Assembly (NCBI RefSeq): GCF_000717595.1
Contig: NZ_JNZO01000001.1
Location: 372,001 to 436,000, forward strand
Reading direction: 5' to 3'
DNA from: Streptomyces flavochromogenes
Lineage (GTDB): Bacteria > Actinomycetota > Actinomycetes > Streptomycetales > Streptomycetaceae
Length of the DNA stretch: 64,000 nt
Part shown: piece by piece, positions 1-7,469 of the stretch
Layout: the number at the start of each line of letters is the position of its first letter
Numbering within the stretch: the stretch's first letter is position 1
Program-made: the position numbers and the translations under genes
Notes under the pieces: model-generated
Told to the model about the DNA's origin: nothing
Databases searched by the model: none
The model's input: the letters and a program-made list of their open reading frames with translations, nothing else

Positions 1-2315
1 AGGATGCGGACCGCCCGCTCCAGGAGTCCGTGGTCGCCGTTCACCAGGGCGGACGCGTGGGCGGCGGTCCCCTGGGCGGTCGGCACGGTGGGGTTGCGAG
101 CGGCGTGTTCGGCGGCCTGGTCCGCGAGGTCCTCGGCCAGGTTCCGGTCCCCGCCGCGCAGGGCGATCCGCACGGCCTGGACGACATGAGGGCGCAGCAG
201 CCGCCACCGGAGGAAGGGGTGGTCCCGCTGCACGGACCGGACCAGTTCGGCCGCTGCCGCGTGGTCGCCGCCGGAGTCGGCGACGACGGCCTCGAAGTAC
301 TGGTGCGTGGCGTGGTTGCCGGCGTTCGGCCGGTCGGTCACGGCCGCCCGCACGACGTCCAGGTGTTCCCGCGCGGCTTCGCGGTCGCCGCGCAGCATCG
401 CGAGGAGACCGCGGTTGACGCGGAGGTTGACCAGGTTGCCGGGCACGTGGAGGTCCGCTTCGAGCCGCTCGACGGTGATGAAGTCGGCGTCCGCGTCGTC
501 GAGCCGGCCGAGCCCCATGCTCAGGGTTCCCTGGGCCCAGATCAGCATGGCGGGGCGCAGGGGGGCGTCGCCCGCCGTCCGGAGCAGTCGCCGTACGGTG
601 TCGAAGTCGTCCGTGTGGATCCGGGCGACGGCCTCCTCGGGGAGGAAGGCCGTGTCGAACACACACAGCGCAGTGTGGTGTTCGACGGCGGCGGCGCAGT
701 CGCCCGCGTTGAGGGCGATCTCGCCAAGGCCCCACAGCGCGAGGACGCGGGCCTCCCGGTCGCCGGCCCGCTCCGCCTCGGCGAGCGCCCGTTCGCCGGT
801 CTCGCGAGCGGCCCCGAGGTCGCTCCCGCGGGACCGGGCCAGGGCCTGCCGGGCGGTCAGGCGGGCGCGGATCGCGGGGTCGGTGACGGCTGCCAGCGCC
901 GCCGTCGTGCGGCGGGTCAGCTCGTGGACGTCGTCGAGGTGCCACAGCGTGTCGCCGAGTACGGACTGCAGACGGGCGAAGACGTCGAGGGGCGGCTGCC
1001 GGGCGAGCAGCGCGTCGCCGGTGTCCCGTGCCCGGGTGTACCGGCCCGCGCGGGTCAGCGCGACGATGGCCCGCTCGCCCACGTCGTACGCCATGGGCGC
1101 ACGGGGCGGTACGAGTTCCAGGGCGCGTACGGCCAGGTCGGCGGCGAGGTCGGGCATCACGTCGACCACGTCCTCGGCGGCTGTGCCGAGCAGTCCGATC
1201 GCCTCCATGTCACCGGGTTCGGCGCTCTTCAGCAGGTGCGGGACCGCGTCGACGGAGCTCCGGCCCGCCGAGACGAGACGGCTCGCGGCCTCCCGGTGCA
1301 GCGCCCGGCGTACGGAGGGGGCAAGGTCGGCGTACACCGCCTGGCGGAGCAGGTCGTGTCGGAACAGGAGGCGTTCGCCGTCGTCGTGGAGGAGGGCGGC
1401 GGCGATGGCCTCGTCCACTTCGGCGCTGAGTGCGGAGGCGGGCCGGCCGCACAGGGCGGCGGCGTCGGCGAGTGAGAACGCGCGGCCGAGGACCGAGCCG
1501 ATCCGCAGGAAGTGCAGGGTGTCCGGCCGGAGGTCGGCCAGTCGGCCGCGTACGCCGAGGACCAGCCGCTCGGGCGGTTCCGGCCCGTCCGCGCCCGTCG
1601 CCGCGATGCCTGTGAGCATCTCGGCCGCGAGGAACGGGTTGCCGCCCGCCCCGTCAAGGAGCTCCTCGACCCGCGCCGGCAGGTCCCCGCCGAGGACGTC
1701 GCGGGCCAGCTCGGCCAGGGCCGTCTCTGACAGCGGCCGCAGCGGGAGGGTCGTCGTCCGCGGTCCCTGCCCGTGCAGTTCCGGGTCCTCCCTGCCCGTG
1801 AGCAGCCAGAGGACCGGAGAGCTGAGCAGCCGTGCCGGCATGACACTGAGGGCGAAGCGGCTCAGCGGGTCGGCCCATTGGACGTCGTCGACCGCGATCA
1901 GTAGGGGCGTGCCCGCCGAGCGTTCCTCGATCAGCTGGGCCAGTCGTTCTACGAGCCAGATGCGCTGGTCGTGGTGGCCGGCGAGGTCCGCGAAGTCCGT
2001 GCCGGAGAGCAGTGGCGGGTCGCCGTGCAGGAGGCCCGAGGCCAGTGAGGCGAGGGGGGCCAGCTCGTGCAGCTCCTCGGCACGTCCGTGGCTGACGAGG
2101 AATCCGTGGGCCCGTGCCAGCGAGACGGCCTCCTGGAGCAGCACGGTCTTCCCGATCCCGGGCTCGCCCAGGAGCAGCGCGATCGCTCCTTCCTCGCCGT
2201 CGCGCACCGCCTCGACCAGGGCGCGCAGCCGCTCCAGCTCGGCTTCGCGGCCCCGCAGTCCGGGCCGGCTCAGCCGCGTGGCCATGGCTCGTTCGTCGGG
2301 CCGGTCGGGGCTCAT
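1..2315 (-). CDS. MalT/LuxR-type large ATPase regulator (3' end cut off by window edge)
   Basis: Only the first about 771 residues are in the window; the frame is still open at base 1. The protein opens with an AAA_16-type ATPase module: Walker A GEPGIGKT at residues 50-57 and a Walker B-like LLIAVDD at about 138-144, followed by a long alpha-helical, TPR-like stretch rich in Ala, Leu and Arg. This is the layout of the large ATP-binding LuxR regulators (LAL/MalT group), which usually run to about 900-1000 residues and carry a C-terminal LuxR helix-turn-helix; that helix-turn-helix would lie outside the window, so DNA binding is inferred. The ATG overlaps the TGA of the upstream permease (ATGA), so the two are probably translationally coupled. 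A local role in controlling the sugar importer is plausible but not shown. Confidence 0.8.
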   Translation of the reverse strand, partial: MSPDRPDERAMATRLSRPGLRGREAELERLRALVEAVRDGEEGAIALLLGEPGIGKTVLLQEAVSLARAHGFLVSHGRAEELHELAPLASLASGLLHGDPPLLSGTDFADLAGHHDQRIWLVERLAQLIEERSAGTPLLIAVDDVQWADPLSRFALSVMPARLLSSPVLWLLTGREDPELHGQGPRTTTLPLRPLSETALAELARDVLGGDLPARVEELLDGAGGNPFLAAEMLTGIAATGADGPEPPERLVLGVRGRLADLRPDTLHFLRIGSVLGRAFSLADAAALCGRPASALSAEVDEAIAAALLHDDGERLLFRHDLLRQAVYADLAPSVRRALHREAASRLVSAGRSSVDAVPHLLKSAEPGDMEAIGLLGTAAEDVVDVMPDLAADLAVRALELVPPRAPMAYDVGERAIVALTRAGRYTRARDTGDALLARQPPLDVFARLQSVLGDTLWHLDDVHELTRRTTAALAAVTDPAIRARLTARQALARSRGSDLGAARETGERALAEAERAGDREARVLALWGLGEIALNAGDCAAAVEHHTALCVFDTAFLPEEAVARIHTDDFDTVRRLLRTAGDAPLRPAMLIWAQGTLSMGLGRLDDADADFITVERLEADLHVPGNLVNLRVNRGLLAMLRGDREAAREHLDVVRAAVTDRPNAGNHATHQYFEAVVADSGGDHAAAAELVRSVQRDHPFLRWRLLRPHVVQAVRIALRGGDRNLAEDLADQAAEHAARNPTVPTAQGTAAHASALVNGDHGLLERAVRI

Positions 2316-3199
2316 CCCTTGACCGATCCGGCGAGCAGTCCCCGTGCGAAGTGCCGCCGTAGGGAGAAGAAGACGAGCAGCGGGACGACCGCCGCCACGA
2401 AGGCTCCCGCGGTGAGCCGCTGCCATTCGTTGCCGTAGGTCCCGGCCAGGCTCGCCAGTCTGACGGTCATCGGCGCGGTCTCGGCCGTTCCGCCGGACAG
2501 GGTCAGTGCCACGAGGAGATCGTTCCACACCCAGATGAACTGGATGATGGCGAAGCTGACCAGGGCCGGGCGGGCCAGCGGCAGCACGATCCGGAGCAGG
2601 AGCGTCCCGTGCGACGCGCCGTCGATGCGGGCGGCCTCGATCAGGTCCCGGGGCAGTCCTGCCAGGAAGTTGTGCAGGAGGAACACTGCGAACGGCAGCG
2701 CGAAGACCGTGTGGGCGAACCAGACCTGGCCGAACCGAGCGGGTCCGGTGAGGTGCCACGCGGGCAGGAAGAGCCAGCCCTGGGAGAAGAGCTTCAGGAG
2801 AGGGACGAGCGCCATCTGGAGCGGCACGACCTGGAGCGCGAAGATGCCGACGACGAGCGCGTCGCGCCCCCTGAAGTCGATCCAGGCCAGGGCGTACGCC
2901 GCGAACAAGGCCAGGACGAGCGGGAACAGCACCGAGGGAACGGTGATGACGACGGAGTTGACGAAGTACTCCGCGAGCCGCCCCGACCCGTTCCCGCCGC
3001 CGGACAGCGCCTCGCCGTAGTTGTCGAGCGTGAGGTGAGGCGTACCGAACACGGTCCACCAGCCCGTCGTCTTGATCTCCTCCTCGGGGCGGAACGAGGA
3101 GAGCAGGAGACCGAGGGTCGGTGTCGTCCAGAGGACCGCGATCACCACGGCGACCGACGTGAAGGCGCGGGAGGCGAGACGCTCCCGGACGCCGTTCAC
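2312..3199 (-). CDS. Sugar ABC transporter permease, MalG/AglG type
   Basis: Inner-membrane permease of 295 residues, the second of a pair of binding-protein-dependent sugar permeases (BPD_transp_1 fold). It has an N-terminal membrane helix, a periplasmic loop containing a WWTVFGTPHLTLDNY-like segment, then five more hydrophobic segments. The ATPase-contact loop is visible as EAARIDGAS followed by LPLARPAL. The GTG start (3199) overlaps the TGA of the upstream permease in a GTGA, and its own stop overlaps the start of the MalT-like regulator, so four genes form one coupled unit. No ATPase gene is present nearby; importers of this class in Streptomyces commonly share the ATPase MsiK encoded elsewhere, which would explain its absence. 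Confidence 0.85.
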   Translation of the reverse strand: MNGVRERLASRAFTSVAVVIAVLWTTPTLGLLLSSFRPEEEIKTTGWWTVFGTPHLTLDNYGEALSGGGNGSGRLAEYFVNSVVITVPSVLFPLVLALFAAYALAWIDFRGRDALVVGIFALQVVPLQMALVPLLKLFSQGWLFLPAWHLTGPARFGQVWFAHTVFALPFAVFLLHNFLAGLPRDLIEAARIDGASHGTLLLRIVLPLARPALVSFAIIQFIWVWNDLLVALTLSGGTAETAPMTVRLASLAGTYGNEWQRLTAGAFVAAVVPLLVFFSLRRHFARGLLAGSVKG

Positions 3200-4161
3200 C
3201 TCGTCCTCCGCTGCGCCCTGATCTGGTGGGCGACGAAGGGGGTGACGAAGAGGAAGAGGAGCACGGCGAGCGCCGCGCCGCGGCCTGTCTCGCCGTAGCG
3301 GAAGGCCTGGTCGTACATCTCGTGGGCGATGACGCCCGTGTCGAACTGTCCGCCGGTCATGGTCTTGACGATGTCGAAGGCCTTGAAGGTGCCGATCGCC
3401 TGGGCGAGGAGCACGACGAGCAGCGTGGGCCTGATCGACGGCAGGGTGATCCGCCGGAAGATCTGCCGGGGGGACGCGCCGTCGAGCCGGGCGGCCTCGG
3501 TCAGCTCCGTGGGTACGGCTCTGATCGCGCCGTCCAGCAGGACGGCCGCGAAGCCCGCCTGGGTCCACACCATCACCCCGATGAGGAACAGGACGTTCCA
3601 GGGGGAGTCCACGAGCCATTGCCTGGGTTCGCCGCCGAACCCGACGACGAGCTGGTTCAGCAGCCCGATCTGCCCGGCTTCCGAGGGACGGTAGGCGTAG
3701 ACGAACTTCCAGACGACACCCGCGCCGACGAGGGAGATCGCCATCGGCATGAGGACGAGGGACAGCGCGAGCGCCCCGAACCGCGACCGTGCGACAGCCG
3801 CCGCGTAGAGCAGACCGGCCGCGGTCGACGTCAGCGGCACGAGCACCACCCACGCCAGGGTGTTACGCAGCGCCACCAGCGCCCGGTGGTCGGTGAACAT
3901 CCACACATAGTTGTCGAAGCCGGCCCACGCGTCTCCCCCGCCGACGGTGAACGACAGCACCAGGGTGCGCAGACCGGGCAGGAGGAGACCGACCGTGAGC
4001 AGCAGCAGCGCGGGGGTCAGCAGGATCAGGGCCGCGGCCCTCCTCCGTACCGGCCCCCGGTGCAGCGCGAGCAGGACCAGGGCGACCACCGCCGCGAAGG
4101 CGGCGACGCCCTGGAGCAGGTACATCAGCTTGGGCTGCTGGGCGACGGTGTCGAACGACAT
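3196..4161 (-). CDS. Sugar ABC transporter permease, MalF/AglF type
   Basis: Integral membrane protein of 321 residues. Two N-terminal hydrophobic segments precede the conserved permease core; the EAA loop reads EAARLDGASPRQIFRRITLP and is followed by the IGTFKAFDIVKTMTGG region that resembles alpha-glucoside AglF permeases. The ATG sits in a TGATG overlap with the stop of the binding protein, and the gene ends in a GTGA overlap with the next permease. It is expected to form a heterodimeric channel with that neighbour. Substrate assignment to alpha-glucosides rests on remembered family resemblance only. Confidence 0.85.
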   Translation of the reverse strand: MSFDTVAQQPKLMYLLQGVAAFAAVVALVLLALHRGPVRRRAAALILLTPALLLLTVGLLLPGLRTLVLSFTVGGGDAWAGFDNYVWMFTDHRALVALRNTLAWVVLVPLTSTAAGLLYAAAVARSRFGALALSLVLMPMAISLVGAGVVWKFVYAYRPSEAGQIGLLNQLVVGFGGEPRQWLVDSPWNVLFLIGVMVWTQAGFAAVLLDGAIRAVPTELTEAARLDGASPRQIFRRITLPSIRPTLLVVLLAQAIGTFKAFDIVKTMTGGQFDTGVIAHEMYDQAFRYGETGRGAALAVLLFLFVTPFVAHQIRAQRRTR

Positions 4162-5492
4162 CAGTGGCTCGGCCAGGACCGTTCGACGGAGTCGGCGACC
4201 TGCCGGGTGCTCGCGCCGCCGATCCAGTCGACGGCCCCCTTCCAGAACGTCCCGGCGCCGACCGACGCCGGCATCAGGTCTGAACCGTCGAACCTGAACT
4301 GTGTCCGGGGATCCTGGAGCAGCTGGATCGAGAGCCTGTCGACCGGGGTCGCGGCGTTCGCCGGATCCACGCCCCTGTTCGCCGAGACGAACGGACCCTT
4401 CTTCATGCGCGCGTTCGCGAAGTCCGCGGAGGCCAGGTACTCCTGGAACGCCCGCACTTCGGGACGGTCGACGAACACCGCGGTGAACACCCCACCGCCC
4501 AGTACGGGGCGGTTCGCCGGGTCGGCCCCCGGCAGGAGGAAGGTGTAGACGTCCTTGTCCGGTCCGATCTCGGTGCCCTTCGGCCACATGTCGGCGTAGA
4601 ACGAGGCCTGGCGGTGCATCGCGCAGTCGCCGGAGAGAACCGGCGTGCCAGCCTCCTGGAAGGAGATCGACGCCATGGACCGGGCCGGGCCGAAGCCGCC
4701 GTTGACGTACCGGTCGTTCTTGAGGATGGACCCCACGCTGTCCATGGCCTTGATCACCCGCGGGTCGTTGAACGGGATCTCATGGGCGACCCACTGGTCG
4801 TAGACGTGCGTGCCCTGCTGGCGAAGGAGGACGTCCTCGATCCAGTCCGTCACGGGCCAGCCGGTCGCCTCGGCGGACTCGATGCCCGCGCACCACGGCT
4901 TGACGCCCGACGCCGCGACCTTCTCGGTCACGGCCATCAGCTCGGACCACGTGCGGGGAACGCTCAGCCCCTTGTCGCGGAAGAACTTCGGGGAGTACCA
5001 GACGAAGGACTTCACGTTCGCGACGAGCGGCGTGCCGTAGAGAGTGCCGTCCACGGTCGCGTAGCTGTTCCAGTCGGCCGACCAGCCCTGCTTCGCGAGA
5101 GCGGCGACGCCGGCGCTCACGGGCTTGAGCTTCCCGTCCCGCGCGAAGCGTTCCAGGAGACCGGGCTGGGGGAAGAACGCCACGTCGGGCGCGTTCCCGC
5201 CGTCGACCCGGACCTGGATCTGCGCCTCGAACTCCCCGTCCCCCTCGTACTGGACGTCGATTCCCGTGCAGTCCGCGAAGTCCGCCCAGGTCTCTTCGAA
5301 CAGATCGGCCTCCCGGTCCCGGTTCTCCGCGTAGACGGTGACCTCGGTGCCGGGGTGCTTGCCGTACCGGGCGTACGGTCCGCAGTCCGCGGTGGTGTGC
5401 GAGCGCGAACCGCTGTCCTGCGGGGTGCCGCAGGCGGTGGCCGTGACGGCGAGGGTGATGACCGCGAGCGCGAGCCTCGCGCCGAACCTCAT
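4161..5492 (-). CDS. Sugar-binding lipoprotein, AglE type
   Basis: Extracytoplasmic solute-binding protein of 443 residues (SBP_bac_1 fold). A lipoprotein signal ends at Cys21 (lipobox TATAC), so the mature protein should be membrane-tethered. The segment with GIDVQYEGDGEFEAQ and the following GGNAPDVAFFPQPGL is characteristic of the AglE-like alpha-glucoside binding proteins, which is why alpha-glucosides are the leading guess for the substrate. The start at 5492 was chosen because GGAGGAAG lies just upstream and the signal peptide begins there; an ATG 30 bases further upstream in frame lacks such a site. It is the first gene of the importer unit, with an inverted repeat in its leader. Confidence 0.82.
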   Translation of the reverse strand: MRFGARLALAVITLAVTATACGTPQDSGSRSHTTADCGPYARYGKHPGTEVTVYAENRDREADLFEETWADFADCTGIDVQYEGDGEFEAQIQVRVDGGNAPDVAFFPQPGLLERFARDGKLKPVSAGVAALAKQGWSADWNSYATVDGTLYGTPLVANVKSFVWYSPKFFRDKGLSVPRTWSELMAVTEKVAASGVKPWCAGIESAEATGWPVTDWIEDVLLRQQGTHVYDQWVAHEIPFNDPRVIKAMDSVGSILKNDRYVNGGFGPARSMASISFQEAGTPVLSGDCAMHRQASFYADMWPKGTEIGPDKDVYTFLLPGADPANRPVLGGGVFTAVFVDRPEVRAFQEYLASADFANARMKKGPFVSANRGVDPANAATPVDRLSIQLLQDPRTQFRFDGSDLMPASVGAGTFWKGAVDWIGGASTRQVADSVERSWPSH

Positions 5493-5554
5493 GGTTGTGC
5501 TTCCTCCGATCGCCCGCCGCAAGTTCTCGGCGGACGTTTCGGAAAGCTACAGCG

Positions 5555-5582
5555 TTCGAACGACAGAGACCAATCGTTCGAA
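5555..5582. promoter_or_regulatory. Inverted-repeat operator upstream of the AglE-type gene
   Basis: TTCGAACGA (5555-5563) and its exact reverse complement TCGTTCGAA (5574-5582) are separated by ten bases. Each half also contains the palindrome TTCGAA, with centres 19 bases (about two helical turns) apart. It lies 63-90 bases upstream of the binding-protein ATG, a typical place for an operator. The cognate protein is unknown; the only regulator gene visible beside it is the MalT-like ATPase at the left edge. Confidence 0.55.
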
Positions 5583-5596
5583 GTTCAAGCGTCGGA

Positions 5597-6322
5597 TCAG
5601 TGCCCCGTGGACCCGGCCGCCTCCAGGATCAGCTCCGCCACGGCCGTGGGCTGGGCAAGCATGACCAGGTGGGAGGAGTCGACCTCGACGGTGGTCATGC
5701 CGGCGCGCTCGTAGCCGTAGCGCTCCACGTCGGGATTGATGGTCCGGTCGGAGGAGGCCACCAGGCCCCACGAGGGCTTGGTCTTCCACGCCGCGACCGG
5801 CGCCGCCTCCGAGAAGGCCCGCGCGGCCAGGGGGCGCTGGGAGACGGCGAGCACCGCGGCGAGGTCGGGGTCGACGTCCGCGGCGAACAGGGCGGGGAAG
5901 CGGTCGATCGCCACCGAGACGTCGGTGCCGTTCTCGGTGGAACCGGCCACCGGGAACGGGGTGTAGACGAGCGCCTCGCCGAGACCGGAGTCGGGGAAGC
6001 CGCCCTGCAGCTCGCCCAGGCTCTCGCCCTCCTCGAGGGCGTAGCCCGCGAGGTACACCAGGGCGCGGACGTTGTCCTCCGTACCGGCGAGGGTGATGAC
6101 GGCGCCGCCGTAGGAGTGCCCCACCAGGATGACGGGGCCTTCGACGGCACGGACCACGGAGGCGATGTACGCGGCGTCGTCGACGAGGCTCCGGTTGGGC
6201 ACCGCCGGGGCTATCACCTCCAGGCCGGCGGCGGTCAGTTCGGGGATGACACGGGCGAAGCTGGAGGCGTCGGCGAAGGCGCCGTGGACCAGGACGACGG
6301 TGGGGCGGGCGTGTCGGGCCAT
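5597..6322 (-). CDS. Alpha/beta hydrolase (241 aa)
   Basis: Single-domain alpha/beta-hydrolase fold protein, probably a cytosolic esterase-like enzyme; the substrate cannot be read from the sequence. The oxyanion strand motif LVHGAFADASSF lies near residue 11-22, the nucleophile elbow is GHSYGG with Ser70, and a C-terminal SSHLVMLAQP supplies the catalytic His; the acid is probably in SSDRTINPD. GAGGAG precedes the ATG at a good distance. It resembles the second hydrolase at 10349-11170 closely in the same motifs, so the two are probably paralogues within this cluster. Confidence 0.85.
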   Translation of the reverse strand: MARHARPTVVLVHGAFADASSFARVIPELTAAGLEVIAPAVPNRSLVDDAAYIASVVRAVEGPVILVGHSYGGAVITLAGTEDNVRALVYLAGYALEEGESLGELQGGFPDSGLGEALVYTPFPVAGSTENGTDVSVAIDRFPALFAADVDPDLAAVLAVSQRPLAARAFSEAAPVAAWKTKPSWGLVASSDRTINPDVERYGYERAGMTTVEVDSSHLVMLAQPTAVAELILEAAGSTGH

Positions 6323-6369
6323 GGGGGAACTCCTCGGTGAGTAGACGGGGAAGGCGGCGGTGGGGTGGT

Positions 6370-6681
6370 TCACAGGCCGAAGCGGGCGCGGCGCGCCTCG
6401 GGCACCAGGTCGGCGTACTCGGGGTGCTTGCCGATCCAGCCCCGGATGAAGGGGCAGGACGGCAGGACGCGCAGCCCGCGGGTCCGGGCGTCGTCGAGGG
6501 CGCCGCGGGCGAGCAGCCCGCCCAGGCCCCGGCCGCCGAAGCGGGGATCGATCTCGGTGTGGAAGAAGGCGATCTCGCCCTCCGAGAGGTGGTACTCGGC
6601 GAAGCCCGCGATGTCGGTGCCGTCGCCGGTGAGGACCTCGTACCGGGACTTCTCGGGCCGGTCGGTCACTCGGGGTTCCAT
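6370..6681 (-). CDS. Small GNAT-fold N-acetyltransferase (YidJ/Gcn5-like)
   Basis: A protein of 103 residues in the short GNAT class (YidJ/GTNAT type). The acetyl-CoA pyrophosphate loop is recognisable as FGGRGLGGLLARGALDDARTRG, preceded by EIAFFHTEID and followed by LPSCPFIRGWIGKHPEY, the usual C-terminal signature of this subgroup. Its acceptor substrate is unknown. It sits between the membrane protein upstream and an alpha/beta hydrolase 47 bases downstream, all in the same direction, so co-transcription is likely. Confidence 0.85.
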   Translation of the reverse strand: MEPRVTDRPEKSRYEVLTGDGTDIAGFAEYHLSEGEIAFFHTEIDPRFGGRGLGGLLARGALDDARTRGLRVLPSCPFIRGWIGKHPEYADLVPEARRARFGL

Positions 6682-6726
6682 GGGTGCTCCTGTGCGGTCG
6701 TGGTGTGACGGGGGCGGTGGCTGCGA

Positions 6727-7455
6727 TCAGAGGGTGCGGCGCACGCCCGCATGGCGTTCGAGGTTGCGGAGCTGGACGGCGAGGTCGCCTTCGACGGCGA
6801 GGTGGGCGGGGCCGCTGCGGCCGATGGGCAGGACCTGCTCGCTGCGCATGTCCTCGAGCATCAGGGCGAACGCCGTGTACATCGCAACGACCGCCACCAG
6901 CAGGCCGAGCGCCCCGGACGTGCGCGTCAGCCATTCGGCGCCGGTGACGCCCGCGAGGCCGGTGGCCGCCCAGCGGGGCAGGGAGACCGCGAGGACGAGC
7001 CACAGCGCTCGTTTGGGCCCGGTCACGGCGGTCATCAACGCGCCGAAGCAGAGGAGGGCCAGGTTGAAGACGCCGAGGACCTTCAGGCCGTCGGCCGCAC
7101 CGCTGAGCATGATGAGCGAGTAGGGCAGCCAGCTGCCGGCGAACACCGCCATCAGGGTCGCCGCGATCACGTCACGGGCGCCGAAGGCCAGGACACTGAC
7201 CAGGAGTTGGAGGGCGAAGGCCGGCAGGACGGTGAAGGCGACGGCGGTGCGGGCCTCCTCGCCGAGGATCCCGAGCTGGAGGCAGCCCGTCATCACGGAC
7301 GCGATGGCGATCGTGAAGAATCCGAGCGGCATGGGTGAGGCGATGGGGCGCAGGTTGATCCGTGTCATCGACCGGAGGTCCGGCTCGAAACGGCGTCCGG
7401 GCGGGGCGGCCGGGTCCAGTTCGCCGCCGTCGGCGGCCGGGGAGGCGGCAGTCAT
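6727..7455 (-). CDS. GPR1/FUN34/YaaH-family membrane protein
   Basis: Integral membrane protein of 242 residues with about six hydrophobic segments. The stretch INLRPIASPMPLGFFTIAIA at residues 32-51 resembles the N-P-x-P-L-G entry motif of the acetate-uptake (AceTr/SatP) family, and the helix spacing and length fit that family. A small carboxylate such as acetate would then be the substrate, which fits a cluster rich in esterases, but this is inference. The start at 7455 gives a hydrophilic cytoplasmic N-terminus of about 30 residues; the site in front of it (AAGAGAG) is weak. Confidence 0.65.
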   Translation of the reverse strand: MTAASPAADGGELDPAAPPGRRFEPDLRSMTRINLRPIASPMPLGFFTIAIASVMTGCLQLGILGEEARTAVAFTVLPAFALQLLVSVLAFGARDVIAATLMAVFAGSWLPYSLIMLSGAADGLKVLGVFNLALLCFGALMTAVTGPKRALWLVLAVSLPRWAATGLAGVTGAEWLTRTSGALGLLVAVVAMYTAFALMLEDMRSEQVLPIGRSGPAHLAVEGDLAVQLRNLERHAGVRRTL

Positions 7456-7469
7456 CGGATGTCTCTCTT

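Noticed and set aside
30..2322. Long plus-strand open frames opposite the MalT-like gene
   Set aside because: They are antisense products of high-GC codon bias: Arg/Ser/Ala-rich, no known motif, while the minus strand gives a clear ATPase with Walker motifs.
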